Positions 1 to 9,942 of a stretch of DNA of 64,000 nt are shown here, piece after piece (the first letter of the stretch is position 1; the number at the start of each line of letters is the position of its first letter). Source of the DNA: Calditrichota bacterium. GTDB lineage: Bacteria > Calditrichota > Calditrichia > RBG-13-44-9 > J042. A program made the position numbers and the translations under genes. The DNA lies in assembly GCA_013150955.1 (NCBI GenBank), contig JAADJD010000059.1:46857-110856 (forward strand), written 5' to 3'. Under the pieces are notes generated by a model, which worked only from the letters and a program-made list of their open reading frames with translations, did not search any database and was not told the origin of the DNA.

Positions 1-240
1 GTTTTTATCCGATATAATCAAACGGATTTTATTATTTTTGTTCGCGTTAATTCGTGTCATTCGTAGGCTAATGCATAATCTGGGTTAAACCGCGAATCAC
101 GCGAATGAAACCGAAAAATATCTACAAAATCGCGAATAAACTCTGGCCCACATTTTCATCTATACACAATCCAATGCATTTTATTGGTTTTATTTGTGTT
201 AATTCGTGTCATTCGTAGGCTATTGCATAATTTGGGCTAA
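1..240 (+). repeat. Dispersed palindromic element, two fused copies (first cut by window edge)
   Basis: ATTCGTGTCATTCGTAGGCTAATGCATAATCTGGGTTAAACCGCGAATCACGCGAATGAAACC ... AATTCGTGTCATTCGTAGGCTATTGCATAATTTGGG. Confidence 0.85.
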
Positions 241-611
241 TTTGTGCCCTGCGGGATAGAGGTTTTTCGCAGTATGGTTTCCTGCCGGCGTGATCCGAAA
301 CACAAGGTCGAGTCTGCCAGAGGATTCGTCCATTTTTTGACCTTCTCTGGATGCAAAGTTTTGTCAGTATTTTGGAGCACTTCAGCCGTTGCCCCCTCGA
401 AATGCATCTGAAAAAATCATTTCCTTTTCGTAAAAAATTTAGAGTTGTAAATTAAACCGGTGTGATGTAAGATAATTTGGCTATCATTTTTAAATGTCAA
501 ATTGTCGATAACTTGGTTGGGGAACAAAGATATCGAGCAAATTTTTTTTGGTATTGCAATCAAATAGGGAAGCGTTTAAACTGAAATTGGGAATGACAAA
601 GGGAAGGATCC

Positions 612-1403
612 ATGTGTCGATTTTTGGCGTTTTGGGGGAAGAAGGCGCGTCGCCTGGATTATTTTTTAATTGATGCGCCGAACAGTTTGAATCATCAAAG
701 TGCGGGGGATAGTTCCGGGAGGCCCAATCCCGATGGGTGGGGGATTGCTTACTTCAGTGACCATCGACCGGACATCATCAAGATGTCCAATCCGGCCTAC
801 GAGGATCCCCAATTCCGATTCATCGGTCGCCAGATTTCCGCGCGGATTTTATTTGGGCACGTGCGCCGGAAATCCTACGGCGATGTGTGTTACGAAAACA
901 CCCATCCTTTTGTGAAAAAAGGATGGTTATTCATGCACAACGGAAACATTCCGGATCTGGAACAGGTGGTGCAGATCTTGCAGGAAGAAGTGGTGTTGCC
1001 GGAGGAGTACCGTCCAAAAGGACAAACCGACAGCGAATTTTTATTTTCCTATGTTCTGTACCTGTTCGAGATCAAACGGGCCCACAGCGTGGAGCAGAAA
1101 TTTCAGATTCTTAAAGACATCATTTTACGCATCGAGTCCATTACTCCGCGAGAAAAATTCGATCAGCTGGCCTTGAATTTTGTTCTTGCCAATACCGAAA
1201 ATTTGTTTGCCTACCGTCGAAATCGCCCGCTGTATTATCGCATCTGGGGAGATGGTATTTTGCTGGCTTCTGAGCCGGTGGATCGCTCGCCCCACTGGCA
1301 ATCGGTTGAGGACGGGAGTTTTATTGTGGGCAGCAAACCGGGCGAAATTCAGGTGTTGACCCGCCGGGAAGTTCAACAGGTAAACGATCGAGAATGGGCA
1401 TGA
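612..1403 (+). CDS. Class II glutamine amidotransferase (YafJ-like)
   Basis: Starts Met-Cys (nucleophile Cys2), NPDGWGIAYF, GHVRRKSYG, NTHPF motifs; GGAAGG RBS upstream. Confidence 0.88.
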   Translation: MCRFLAFWGKKARRLDYFLIDAPNSLNHQSAGDSSGRPNPDGWGIAYFSDHRPDIIKMSNPAYEDPQFRFIGRQISARILFGHVRRKSYGDVCYENTHPFVKKGWLFMHNGNIPDLEQVVQILQEEVVLPEEYRPKGQTDSEFLFSYVLYLFEIKRAHSVEQKFQILKDIILRIESITPREKFDQLALNFVLANTENLFAYRRNRPLYYRIWGDGILLASEPVDRSPHWQSVEDGSFIVGSKPGEIQVLTRREVQQVNDREWA

Positions 1404-2125
1404 CCTCCCTGCAAGTCGATGTACTGGCCTTTGGTGCACATCCCGATGATGTGGAACTGGGGTGCGGAGGTACCCTGTTTAAACTGGCCCGGCAGGGATA
1501 TCAAACGGCTATTGTGGACTTAACCGAAGGGGAGATGGCCAGTCGCGGGACGGTGGAGGAACGCTATCGGGAGGCGGAAGAGGCGGCCCGGATTCTACAG
1601 GTCACCCACCGGGAAAATCTGAAGATCCCCGATGCCGGTATTGAGAACAACGAGTTCAATCGCCACAAGGTCATTGAGGTGGTTCGGCGACTCCGACCCT
1701 CGCTGGTGTTTTTACCCTATCCACGGGATCGACATCCCGATCACATTCACGCCAGCCAATTGATTACCGAAGCCTGTTTTTATTCCGGGCTGGCAAAAAT
1801 TTTACCCCACCTGTCGGCCCATCGGCCCCGACGACTGGTTTACTACATGTGTACCTACGAGTTCGAGCCCACTTTTGTGGTGGACATCAGCCAGGAGTTT
1901 GAAACCAAACTTAAGGCGTTACAGGCGTATCGTTCGCAGTTCTACAATCCCGATTGGCCGGGGCAACAAACCTTTGTCTCCTCTCGCTGGTTTATGGAGG
2001 CGGTAGAATTCCGGGCCCGTCATTTTGGGTATAAGGCCGGAGTGGAATACGCCGAACCGTTTTATGTGCGCGAATCCATTGCCCTGAATGATATTTTCCC
2101 CATCCTGAATCAAAACCGCATGTGA
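1394..2125 (+). CDS. bshB1: PIG-L/LmbE-family deacetylase, probable bacillithiol biosynthesis deacetylase BshB1
   Basis: AFGAHPDDVELGCGGTL, DLTEGEMASRGT, PYPRDRHPDHIHAS motifs; overlaps upstream gene. Confidence 0.85.
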   Translation: MGMTSLQVDVLAFGAHPDDVELGCGGTLFKLARQGYQTAIVDLTEGEMASRGTVEERYREAEEAARILQVTHRENLKIPDAGIENNEFNRHKVIEVVRRLRPSLVFLPYPRDRHPDHIHASQLITEACFYSGLAKILPHLSAHRPRRLVYYMCTYEFEPTFVVDISQEFETKLKALQAYRSQFYNPDWPGQQTFVSSRWFMEAVEFRARHFGYKAGVEYAEPFYVRESIALNDIFPILNQNRM

Positions 2126-2193
2126 TCCTCTCATTCGGATGTTTCCATCCAATCATTCGATGAAATGAATGGACCCAGGCCAGGACCGTTTTT

Positions 2194-2524
2194 TATCCCG
2201 GATTATGCGTTAGCCTACGAATGACACGAATTGACACCAATAAACCTAAATAATGCATTAAACCGCGAATCACGCGAATAAAACGAAATATATCCACAAA
2301 ATCACAAATAAACCCGGAAACAAAACTTCACCCGGATATAATCCAATGTATTTTTATTTGTGTTAGTTCGTGTAATTCGTGGTTCTAATGCATAATCTGG
2401 GATAAAAAAGTAAATTGCACGTGATTCTATCTGGATAAAAATGTTTTCCCGGATACATTCGTTATTTTATTGATATGATTCGAATTCATTCGCGTGATCC
2501 ATGGTTGAAGGCATTATCTGGGTT
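2194..2524 (+). repeat. Dispersed palindromic element, composite (full copy ~2243-2404 with partial inverted copies either side)
   Basis: CCTAAATAATGCATTAAACCGCGAATCACGCGAAT...TTCGTGTAATTCGTGGTTCTAATGCATAATCTGGG. Confidence 0.85.
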
Positions 2525-2568
2525 TATAGACACACTACCGGGTTCGAAATACCGTTTGGTGGGGGAAT

Positions 2569-3378
2569 TCATTTCCCTTCAGGGGAGTTTTCCCCTTTCC
2601 GAATGCTGCGAACAAATGCGGGAATGGCGGTTGCATATGCCGCAGGATCCAGATTGGCCAGGAATTTTAAGAAGGCGGTTCCGATGATGACTCCCCGTGC
2701 GAATTGTCCGTAATATTGGAAATCCTGGTGGGTTTTCACCCCGAACCCAATCATCACCGGATGGGTGACCAGGCGATTCAGGCGCCGGAAAAATTGTTCT
2801 CCTTCTGGTGTTAAGCGATGATCCTTTCCGGTTACCCCGGTGTAGGCAGTGCAGTAAATGAAGGCGGTGGTGTGGCGATCGATGAGCTGGATGCGGGAGT
2901 CGGGTGTGTTGGGAGCAATCAGATGGATAAAATCCAGCTGATGCTTCTGGAAAAAGGGAAGGTAGTGCAGGCTTTCTTCCAGCGGCAGATCGGGCAGGAT
3001 GATGCCATCGACTTGCAGGTCCTGGCAGGTGCGAACAAACCGTTCCATTCCGAATTGATAAACCGGATTGGTGTAACCCATGAGCAGGATGGGAATGGAA
3101 TGGCGCTGGCGGATGGTGGCCACCATTTCCAGTACTCGTTGAACGGTCACCCCGTTTTGCAGGGCCTGGTTTGCGGCCATCTGTATCACCGGGCCATCGG
3201 CGATGGGGTCAGAAAATGGGATGCCCAGCTCAACAAAATCCACACCCGCCTGTTCCAGCAGGGGAATGATTTGCACCGTAGCCTCGATGGTGGGATAGCC
3301 GGCCATCAGGTAAAGGCTTAACGCCTGACGCTCCTCCGCTTCCAGGTGTCGAAGTCTCTGCTGCAGTCGCTGACTCAT
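2569..3378 (-). CDS. trpA: Tryptophan synthase alpha subunit
   Basis: [24 protein letters not shown] motifs; last gene of trp operon. Confidence 0.96.
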   Translation of the reverse strand: MSQRLQQRLRHLEAEERQALSLYLMAGYPTIEATVQIIPLLEQAGVDFVELGIPFSDPIADGPVIQMAANQALQNGVTVQRVLEMVATIRQRHSIPILLMGYTNPVYQFGMERFVRTCQDLQVDGIILPDLPLEESLHYLPFFQKHQLDFIHLIAPNTPDSRIQLIDRHTTAFIYCTAYTGVTGKDHRLTPEGEQFFRRLNRLVTHPVMIGFGVKTHQDFQYYGQFARGVIIGTAFLKFLANLDPAAYATAIPAFVRSIRKGENSPEGK

Positions 3379-4622
3379 GGCGCCTTTTCACCTCCCTGAT
3401 TTTCCAGATATTGAATGTAGGTGGACATGTCCTTATCCCCGCGCCCACTTAAATTGACCACCACAATCTGATCCGGGTGTGTGGTGGGTAGCAGCCGATC
3501 CAGGTAGGCCAGGGCGTGGGCGCTTTCCAGTGCCGGGATGATCCCTTCCAGCCGGGCCAGTCGAAATGCTGCCTGCAGTGCTTCCTGATCGGTGACCTGG
3601 GTGTAAGTCACGCGTTTTTGTTCCTTCAGAAAACTGTGCTCCGGGCCCACACCGGGATAATCCAGGCCAGCGGAAATGGAATGGGGTAACTGGATCTGGC
3701 CATCGGCAGTTTGTAACAGGTAAGTCTTCATGCCATGAAAAATGCCCGGACGACCCCGCGAAAGGGTGGCCGCGTGGTGTGGGGTGTGAACACCCAATCC
3801 ACCGGCTTCAACACCAATCATCTGGACGTCTGGAGACGATAGAAATGGGTAGAACAATCCCATGGCATTGCTGCCTCCGCCCACGCAGGCAATCAGGAAG
3901 CTGGGCGATGGGTGTCCCAGAGCCTTGAGTTGTTCCTGCACTTCTTCTCCAATGACTTTTTGAAAATACCGCACGATGAGCGGAAACGGGTGCGGCCCCA
4001 CCACCGATCCAATGATGTAATGAGTTGTAGCCACATGGGTGAGCCAATCCCGCAGCGCCTCGCTGGTTGCATCCTTAAGCGTTCGGGTACCGCTGTGCAC
4101 GGCTCGGACTTTGGCACCCAGCATGCGCATCCGTTGAACATTGGGGAATTGGCGTTCCATATCCTCCGCCCCCATGTAGATGCAGCAGTCCATCCCGAAG
4201 CGGGCAGCGACCGTGGCTGTGGCCACGCCGTGCTGGCCGGCACCGGTTTCGGCAATGATCCGTTGCTTGCCCATGGCGCGGGCCAGTAAAATCTGCCCGA
4301 TGGTGTTGTTGATTTTGTGTGCCCCGGTATGCAGCAGGTCTTCCCGTTTCAGGTAGATCCGGGCTTTTCCGTAATAGCGGGTTAAATTGCGGGCAAAATA
4401 CAGGGGCGTGGGACGTCCGGCATACGTGCGCAACTCCTGCCGAAACTCCTGTTCGAAGTCCGGATCGGTGCGCAGCCGGTTAAATGTGGTTTCCAGCTCT
4501 GTCAGGGCCGGTCGCAGAATTTCGGGTACAAACTGGCCGCCAAATTCGCCAAAGTATCCCCGTGCATCAGGCCACTGATCGATCGGGGATGATGGATGAG
4601 GAGGTGCCGATGGTCTGCTCAT
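3375..4622 (-). CDS. trpB: Tryptophan synthase beta subunit
   Basis: [35 protein letters not shown] motifs. Confidence 0.98.
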   Translation of the reverse strand: MSRPSAPPHPSSPIDQWPDARGYFGEFGGQFVPEILRPALTELETTFNRLRTDPDFEQEFRQELRTYAGRPTPLYFARNLTRYYGKARIYLKREDLLHTGAHKINNTIGQILLARAMGKQRIIAETGAGQHGVATATVAARFGMDCCIYMGAEDMERQFPNVQRMRMLGAKVRAVHSGTRTLKDATSEALRDWLTHVATTHYIIGSVVGPHPFPLIVRYFQKVIGEEVQEQLKALGHPSPSFLIACVGGGSNAMGLFYPFLSSPDVQMIGVEAGGLGVHTPHHAATLSRGRPGIFHGMKTYLLQTADGQIQLPHSISAGLDYPGVGPEHSFLKEQKRVTYTQVTDQEALQAAFRLARLEGIIPALESAHALAYLDRLLPTTHPDQIVVVNLSGRGDKDMSTYIQYLENQGGEKAP

Positions 4623-5359
4623 GGGTTTCTCCCGGATTTGAGAATGGATTTTTTGCTCTGGGTTGCTTTGCCAGCCACCGGGAAATTCCCTGCTTTGGAA
4701 GGGTTTCCCGGAAGGGCAGAGTGCATGCGGCGATATTGCCGGGCGTTGAAATGGGCCAAAGCTTCCAGCAATTGAAGCACCCGGGATATGTCTTTTACCC
4801 CCGGTGAATGTTCCGCACCACTGGCCACATCGATGACCGCGGGTGCCACCTGCTCCAGCGCCTGGCGGATGTTACCCGGATGGATGCCACCGGCCAGAAT
4901 CAGGCGCGAGCGAGGCAGATGGTCGGGAAGTCGCTGCCAGTCAAAGGCCTGACCGGTGCCCCCCATCTGCCGGGGGTGGAAACGATCCAGCAGCAGATAA
5001 GCAGCACCGCGCCGTGGATCGGGAATTATGGCAGGATCGCTGATGCGGGCGCAGTCGATGACCGGGACGGGGATGTCGGAATAATCCTGGAAATCGATCG
5101 GCTCGTAGATCTGAAGCAGGGTTACCCCACTTTTTTCCAGCACCTCCTGTACGGTCTTCCGGGTTGGACGTACCAGAATGCCAACCGTCTGGCACCGGTG
5201 GCGTACCGCGAGAATCAGGTCGCGGGCTGCAGCAGGGGAAATGTAACGGGGACTTTCGGGGTAGAAATTAAATCCCAGAAAATCCACCCCGAGCTCCGCC
5301 AGCTGAACGGCATCTTCCATCCGGGTAATGCCGCAAATTTTAAGTTTTGTGGACATCAT
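4619..5359 (-). CDS. trpF: Phosphoribosylanthranilate isomerase
   Basis: [33 protein letters not shown] motifs; extended basic C-terminus. Confidence 0.95.
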   Translation of the reverse strand: MMSTKLKICGITRMEDAVQLAELGVDFLGFNFYPESPRYISPAAARDLILAVRHRCQTVGILVRPTRKTVQEVLEKSGVTLLQIYEPIDFQDYSDIPVPVIDCARISDPAIIPDPRRGAAYLLLDRFHPRQMGGTGQAFDWQRLPDHLPRSRLILAGGIHPGNIRQALEQVAPAVIDVASGAEHSPGVKDISRVLQLLEALAHFNARQYRRMHSALPGNPSKAGNFPVAGKATQSKKSILKSGRNP

Positions 5360-6152
5360 TCACCTCCTGCTGAAACTGCTGCAATAGTGGGCCGGGGTGG
5401 GGCTCGCGCATCAGGGCCTCGCCAATTAATGCCCCCTGGAAACCTGCCTGCCGGAGCCGCCGGCATACGTCTGGATTTGAAATGCCGCTTTCGCTGATGA
5501 CCGGCATGTCCGCCGGAAGAAGCGGTTTGACACGAAACGCATGATTCACATCCACCTGAAAGCTGTTTAGATCCCGGTTGTTAATGCCCAGGATGATGTG
5601 ATCCGTTTGCGCGGGAATCCGGGATATTTCCTCCGGATGATGCAGTTCGAGCAACACCTCCATTCCCAGGTCTCTGGCCAGGGCGCTCAGACGATCCACG
5701 GTTCTGGCCGGCAGGATGGCAGCAATTAGCAGGATCAAATCCGCCCCCGCCACGCGAGATTCATATACCTGATATTCATCCAGAATGAAATCCTTGCGGA
5801 GTACGGGAATGGGAACCTGCCGCCGCACGCTGGAGAGATCGTACAATTCTCCCCGAAAAAATCGGGCATCGGTGAGTACCGAGATGGCCGATGCGCCTCC
5901 TGCGACGTACGCCTGCGCCCGCTCCGCAGGATGGCAGTTAGGTTGAATGATTCCCCGGGATGGCGATGCCTTTTTGATTTCGCAGATGAAATGAAAGCGG
6001 GGATCGTTTTCCAGTTTCTGGCGCAGGCTTCGCACCGGAAAGGTTTGCGAAAGGAGCATGCGTTGCAATTCGCGGAGTGGAAGGGTGGCCGCCCTCTGTT
6101 GCACTTCCTGACGTTTGTGTTCAATGATGCGGGTGAGAAATTGGTTATTCAT
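5340..6152 (-). CDS. trpC: Indole-3-glycerol phosphate synthase
   Basis: EIKKASPSRG, VLRKDFILDEYQVYE, GINNRDL, SESGI motifs. Confidence 0.97.
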   Translation of the reverse strand: MNNQFLTRIIEHKRQEVQQRAATLPLRELQRMLLSQTFPVRSLRQKLENDPRFHFICEIKKASPSRGIIQPNCHPAERAQAYVAGGASAISVLTDARFFRGELYDLSSVRRQVPIPVLRKDFILDEYQVYESRVAGADLILLIAAILPARTVDRLSALARDLGMEVLLELHHPEEISRIPAQTDHIILGINNRDLNSFQVDVNHAFRVKPLLPADMPVISESGISNPDVCRRLRQAGFQGALIGEALMREPHPGPLLQQFQQEVNDVHKT

Positions 6153-7180
6153 GATTCCCCTTTGCAGTTTTGGGTGAATTCCCGGAATGCTTCAAGCGTT
6201 TTCATGGCCGCACCGGAATCGATGCATTCCCGGGCCAGCTCCAGGCCATCTTCAATTTTCTGGACTTTTTCGGCCACAAAGAATCCCAGCGCCGCGTTGA
6301 GCACCACCATCTCCCGGGCGGCACCCCGGATTTTTCCCGACAACACGCCCTGGATTTTCTCTGCATTTTCCCGCGCGGAATGCCCTTGCAGTTCTTCCGG
6401 CTGGAATGACCTGCCATCGATTGGTGCCCGGTACTCCAGCGATTGGATCCCACCATTGTTCGGTTGAATAAGGAAGAGGTGGTTACTGGCAAACGGTGAG
6501 GCTTCGTCGTAACCATCCTGGCTGTGGACGGTCACCGCCCGATGGACGCCCCGGGTGGCCAGCACCTCTGCCAGGCGCTGCGCGGTTTCCCGGTCAAATG
6601 CGCCGATCAACTGCCGGCGTACCCGTGCCGGATTGAGCAATGGGCCCAGAATGTTAAAAACGGTGCGGATACCCAGGTGCTTGCGGTGCGGGGCAATGTG
6701 TTTCATCGCCGGGTGGTATAATGGCGCAAAAAAGAAGGTGATGCCCATTTCGTTAGCACAACGGACGGCCTGTTCTGGTGTTAGATCGATCCGGATGCCC
6801 AGTGCCTCCAGAACATCGGCGGAACCGGCTTTACTGGATACCGATCGGTTGCCGTGCTTGGCTACCGTTACGCCTCCGGCAGCGATCACAAATGCCGCTG
6901 CAGTAGAAATGTTGAATGTATGTTTGCCATCGCCGCCGGTGCCACAAACGTCAATGGCATCGGGATCGTTCAAAGTAACCCGAACCATGTGTTTTTCCAT
7001 GGTGTCGGCGAAACCGGTAATCTCCCGGGGGTGTTCTCCCTTGGTGCGGAGCCCCATGAGCAGGGCACCGGCGGCCGCCGGGGGAATCGCGTTTTGAACC
7101 ACCTGTTCCAGCACCGCCGCGGCTTCTTCCCGGGACAAATCCTGTCCCCGGGCCAGCTTCTCCAGCGTGGATGCAATCAC
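6149..7180 (-). CDS. trpD: Anthranilate phosphoribosyltransferase
   Basis: DVCGTGGDGKHTFNIST, KHGNRSVSSKAGSADVLEALG motifs. Confidence 0.97.
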   Translation of the reverse strand: MIASTLEKLARGQDLSREEAAAVLEQVVQNAIPPAAAGALLMGLRTKGEHPREITGFADTMEKHMVRVTLNDPDAIDVCGTGGDGKHTFNISTAAAFVIAAGGVTVAKHGNRSVSSKAGSADVLEALGIRIDLTPEQAVRCANEMGITFFFAPLYHPAMKHIAPHRKHLGIRTVFNILGPLLNPARVRRQLIGAFDRETAQRLAEVLATRGVHRAVTVHSQDGYDEASPFASNHLFLIQPNNGGIQSLEYRAPIDGRSFQPEELQGHSARENAEKIQGVLSGKIRGAAREMVVLNAALGFFVAEKVQKIEDGLELARECIDSGAAMKTLEAFREFTQNCKGES

Positions 7181-7800
7181 GGTTGAACCCTCCTGTGTTT
7201 CGTGCCTTCGGGCTGAGCCTGTTGATGAAATTGTTGAACCAGCCGAAGCCAGTTCTGAATGATTTGCGATCCGTGCGGGGTGAGAATGGATTCCGGATGA
7301 AACTGCACCCCGATCAGCGGAAACTGCCGGTGCTGAATGGCCATGACGGTACCATCTTCGGTTTGAGCGATGACCTCAAGACATCCCGGCAGGGTTGCCC
7401 GGTCGATGATCAGGGAATGGTACCGACCGGCGGGGAAGGGTGAGGGAACATCCGAAAACAGGGGATGTCCCGAATGAAACACCCGGGACGTCTTCCCGTG
7501 CACCGGCATGGGCGCCCGTACAATGCGGGCACCGAAGACCTCCCCCATGCACTGATGACCCAGGCATACCCCCAGGATGGGGATCTCCGGATGCAATTCC
7601 TGGATGATCCGGGAGCTGATGCCCGCCTGCCGGGGCGTACCTGGGCCGGGGGAAATGACAATGGCTTCCGGCGCCAGCAGGCGAACCGCTTCAACTGTAA
7701 GCGCATCGTTGCGGTAAACGGCAACTTCGGGAACCTGCTGGGCGATGGAATCCACCAGGTTATAGGTGAACGAGTCGTAGTTGTCGATGAACAGAATCAT
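7177..7800 (-). CDS. trpG: Anthranilate synthase component II (glutamine amidotransferase)
   Basis: IDNYDSFTYNL, SPGPGTP, LGVCLGHQ, GVQFHPESI motifs. Confidence 0.97.
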   Translation of the reverse strand: MILFIDNYDSFTYNLVDSIAQQVPEVAVYRNDALTVEAVRLLAPEAIVISPGPGTPRQAGISSRIIQELHPEIPILGVCLGHQCMGEVFGARIVRAPMPVHGKTSRVFHSGHPLFSDVPSPFPAGRYHSLIIDRATLPGCLEVIAQTEDGTVMAIQHRQFPLIGVQFHPESILTPHGSQIIQNWLRLVQQFHQQAQPEGTKHRRVQP

Positions 7801-9260
7801 GGTGAACCTCCCGTTGCAATGGTAATCGCCTGTTGAAGCGCCCGAATTTTATGCAGCGTTTCCTGATATTCCTTTTCGGGATGGCTGTCGGCCACAATGC
7901 CTGCCCCGGCCTGTAGATACAGGTAGGGGGATCTGGCCAGAATGGTGCGAATGGTGATGCAATGGTTCATGCGTCCGGTAAAATCGAAATAACCCACACT
8001 GCCCGCGTAAAACGACCGTTTCTCCGGTTCCAGCTCGTCGATGATTTCCATGGCGCGGATTTTGGGGGCGCCGCTCACGGTTCCCGCAGGAAAAACCGCA
8101 CGAAAGGTGTCCACCAGAGATGCCGATGCCGCTACCGTTCCGTAAACGCGGCTGATGATGTGCATCACGTGGGAGTAGCGTTCCACCGTACACAGGTCAT
8201 CCACTCGCACGCTGCCGGGTTGGGCAACACGCCCAACATCGTTGCGTGCCAGATCCACCAGCATCATGTGTTCGGCCAGTTCTTTGGGATCGGCCTTCAG
8301 TTCCCGGGCAATGGATTCGTCTTCTTCCGGCGTGCGGCCGCGGTGACGGGTACCGGCAATGGGTACCAGCTCAATTTCGTTGCCCTCCTGACGAACCAGC
8401 ATTTCAGGAGATGATCCAATAAGCTGAAAATCCCCAAAATCCAGGAAAAACAAGTATGGGGAGGGGTTTAACCGTCGCAATGCCCGATATACCTGAAAGG
8501 GATCTCCTGAAAAGGGAATTCTGAAGCGCTGAGACAGAACCACCTGAAAAATGTCGCCCGCAAAAATGGCCTCCCTGGCCCGCCGCACGGCTTCCTGGAA
8601 GTCCCCGGGTGTAAAATTGCCTTCCAGCGCGTCGGGTGAGGCCTGGAATGATCCCAGCTGGAAAGGAGCATCCTGCAGGTGCTGCAGCAGTTCGGTTAGC
8701 CGCTGCATTTCCTGTTCGTATTGCGCTTTCAGGGGTTGTTCGGCGCGGGGTTGAAGATTGGCGATCAGGATCATCTCGTTCTTTAAATGGTCAAAGGCAA
8801 TGATCCGGGTGTAAATCCCCAGGCAGACGTCGGGAATATCCAGTGAATCCGGAGGCATTCCCGGTAAATGTTCAATTTCCCGAACCACGTCGTATCCCAG
8901 ATAGCCCACCAGCCCACCGGTGAGCGGAGGCAATTCTTCCAGATGCACACTCTTCCATTTTTCCAGCAGGGATTGTATTCGGGTAAACACGCTGGAAGAT
9001 TGTGGGGAAGGTGGCGTTGGCATTCGGTAGCGAAGCACCTCCCGGGGATGAAATCCCACAAAAGAATAGCGCCCGACCTGCTCCCCGCGGATGGCACTTT
9101 CCAGTAAAAACGAAGGGGCCTGGGGAGATCGAAGCTTCAGATAAACCATCTGGGGGGTGTAAAATTCCCCGCCCACTTTCAGGAACAACGGAACAACCTG
9201 ATTTGTCCTGGCCAGAGCCTGGAATTGAGAAAATGACATTTTATCGACAATGCGATCCAT
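7797..9260 (-). CDS. trpE: Anthranilate synthase component I; start set at MDRIVDK (9260), not at the ORF-track start 9341
   Basis: PSPYLFFLDF, SPEMLVR, TRHRG, GTVSGAPKIRAMEI motifs. RBS GAAGGAAG precedes ATG 9260. The upstream 81 nt overlap the attenuator terminator. Confidence 0.95.
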   Translation of the reverse strand: MDRIVDKMSFSQFQALARTNQVVPLFLKVGGEFYTPQMVYLKLRSPQAPSFLLESAIRGEQVGRYSFVGFHPREVLRYRMPTPPSPQSSSVFTRIQSLLEKWKSVHLEELPPLTGGLVGYLGYDVVREIEHLPGMPPDSLDIPDVCLGIYTRIIAFDHLKNEMILIANLQPRAEQPLKAQYEQEMQRLTELLQHLQDAPFQLGSFQASPDALEGNFTPGDFQEAVRRAREAIFAGDIFQVVLSQRFRIPFSGDPFQVYRALRRLNPSPYLFFLDFGDFQLIGSSPEMLVRQEGNEIELVPIAGTRHRGRTPEEDESIARELKADPKELAEHMMLVDLARNDVGRVAQPGSVRVDDLCTVERYSHVMHIISRVYGTVAASASLVDTFRAVFPAGTVSGAPKIRAMEIIDELEPEKRSFYAGSVGYFDFTGRMNHCITIRTILARSPYLYLQAGAGIVADSHPEKEYQETLHKIRALQQAITIATGGSP

Positions 9261-9292
9261 GTATTTCTTCCTTCGGTTTTCATGAATGGGGA

Positions 9293-9328
9293 TAAAATAA
9301 AAAACCCACTCCGAATTCTGGAGTGGGT
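9293..9328 (-). terminator. trp attenuator terminator
   Basis: On the minus strand: ACCCACTCC-AGAATTC-GGAGTGGGT followed by TTTTTTATTTTA; 9-bp perfect stem. Confidence 0.9.
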
Positions 9329-9358
9329 GGGTATGGCACACCTAATGGAGGGAAGTGG

Positions 9359-9439
9359 CTACCAACGCCACCCACTGCGGGTCAGTGTCCACCACCACCA
9401 GGATTTTTTCGGCGTGTATTTAAATAAGAATCCGTTCAT
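9359..9439 (-). CDS. trpL: trp operon leader peptide MNGFLFKYTPKKSWWWWTLTRSGWRW
   Basis: 26-aa ORF with four consecutive Trp codons plus two more, GAGGG RBS, followed by an intrinsic terminator before trpE. Confidence 0.9.
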   Translation of the reverse strand: MNGFLFKYTPKKSWWWWTLTRSGWRW

Positions 9440-9463
9440 TTTTCCCTCAAAAATTTCAGCCCA

Positions 9464-9492
9464 ATGATAAAAAATTTTAATCGGCAAATCAA
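9464..9492 (-). promoter_or_regulatory. Probable sigma70-type promoter of the trp operon
   Basis: On the minus strand: TTGATT - 17 nt - TATCAT, upstream of the leader peptide. Confidence 0.65.
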
Positions 9493-9604
9493 GAAAGAAA
9501 AAAATGAACCCAGAAGATTGGCTTTGCAAACGGGTCAATCTTAAATCCAGATGATGCATTCGACCGCGGATGACATCGAATTAATATAAATAGAAATAGT
9601 AGAA

Positions 9605-9865
9605 TACCCTGGATTATGTCTGGATGAAAATTTGTTTCGTGGTTTAACCCAGATTATGCAATAGCCTACGAATTACACGAATTAAGACGAATAAAAATAA
9701 TAAAATCCATTTGATGGTATCTGGATGAAAATGTGTTCCAGGGTTTATCCACGATTTTGTAGATTTTTTTGTTTCATTCGCGTAATTCGCGGTTTAATGC
9801 ATTATATGAGTTCAATGCATTATTTGGGTTTAGTCGTATCATTCGCGGTTTATTGTATTAATTGG
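9605..9865 (-). repeat. Dispersed palindromic element, inverse orientation, composite
   Basis: AACCCAGATTATGCAATAGCCTACGAATTACACGAATT...GTTTCATTCGCGTAATTCGCGGTTTAATGCATTAT. Confidence 0.82.
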
Positions 9866-9942
9866 GATTATGGGAATCGCTTGCAAATTCGAGGTTTGGC
9901 AATGTAAATTCGGGTTCACTGGAATAAACCCGGGAGACGGCA

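Noticed and set aside
9261-9341. N-terminal extension of trpE (MCHTHPLQNSEWVFYFIPIHENRRKKY)
   Set aside because: This region is the attenuator terminator and the RBS of trpE; the true start is 9260.
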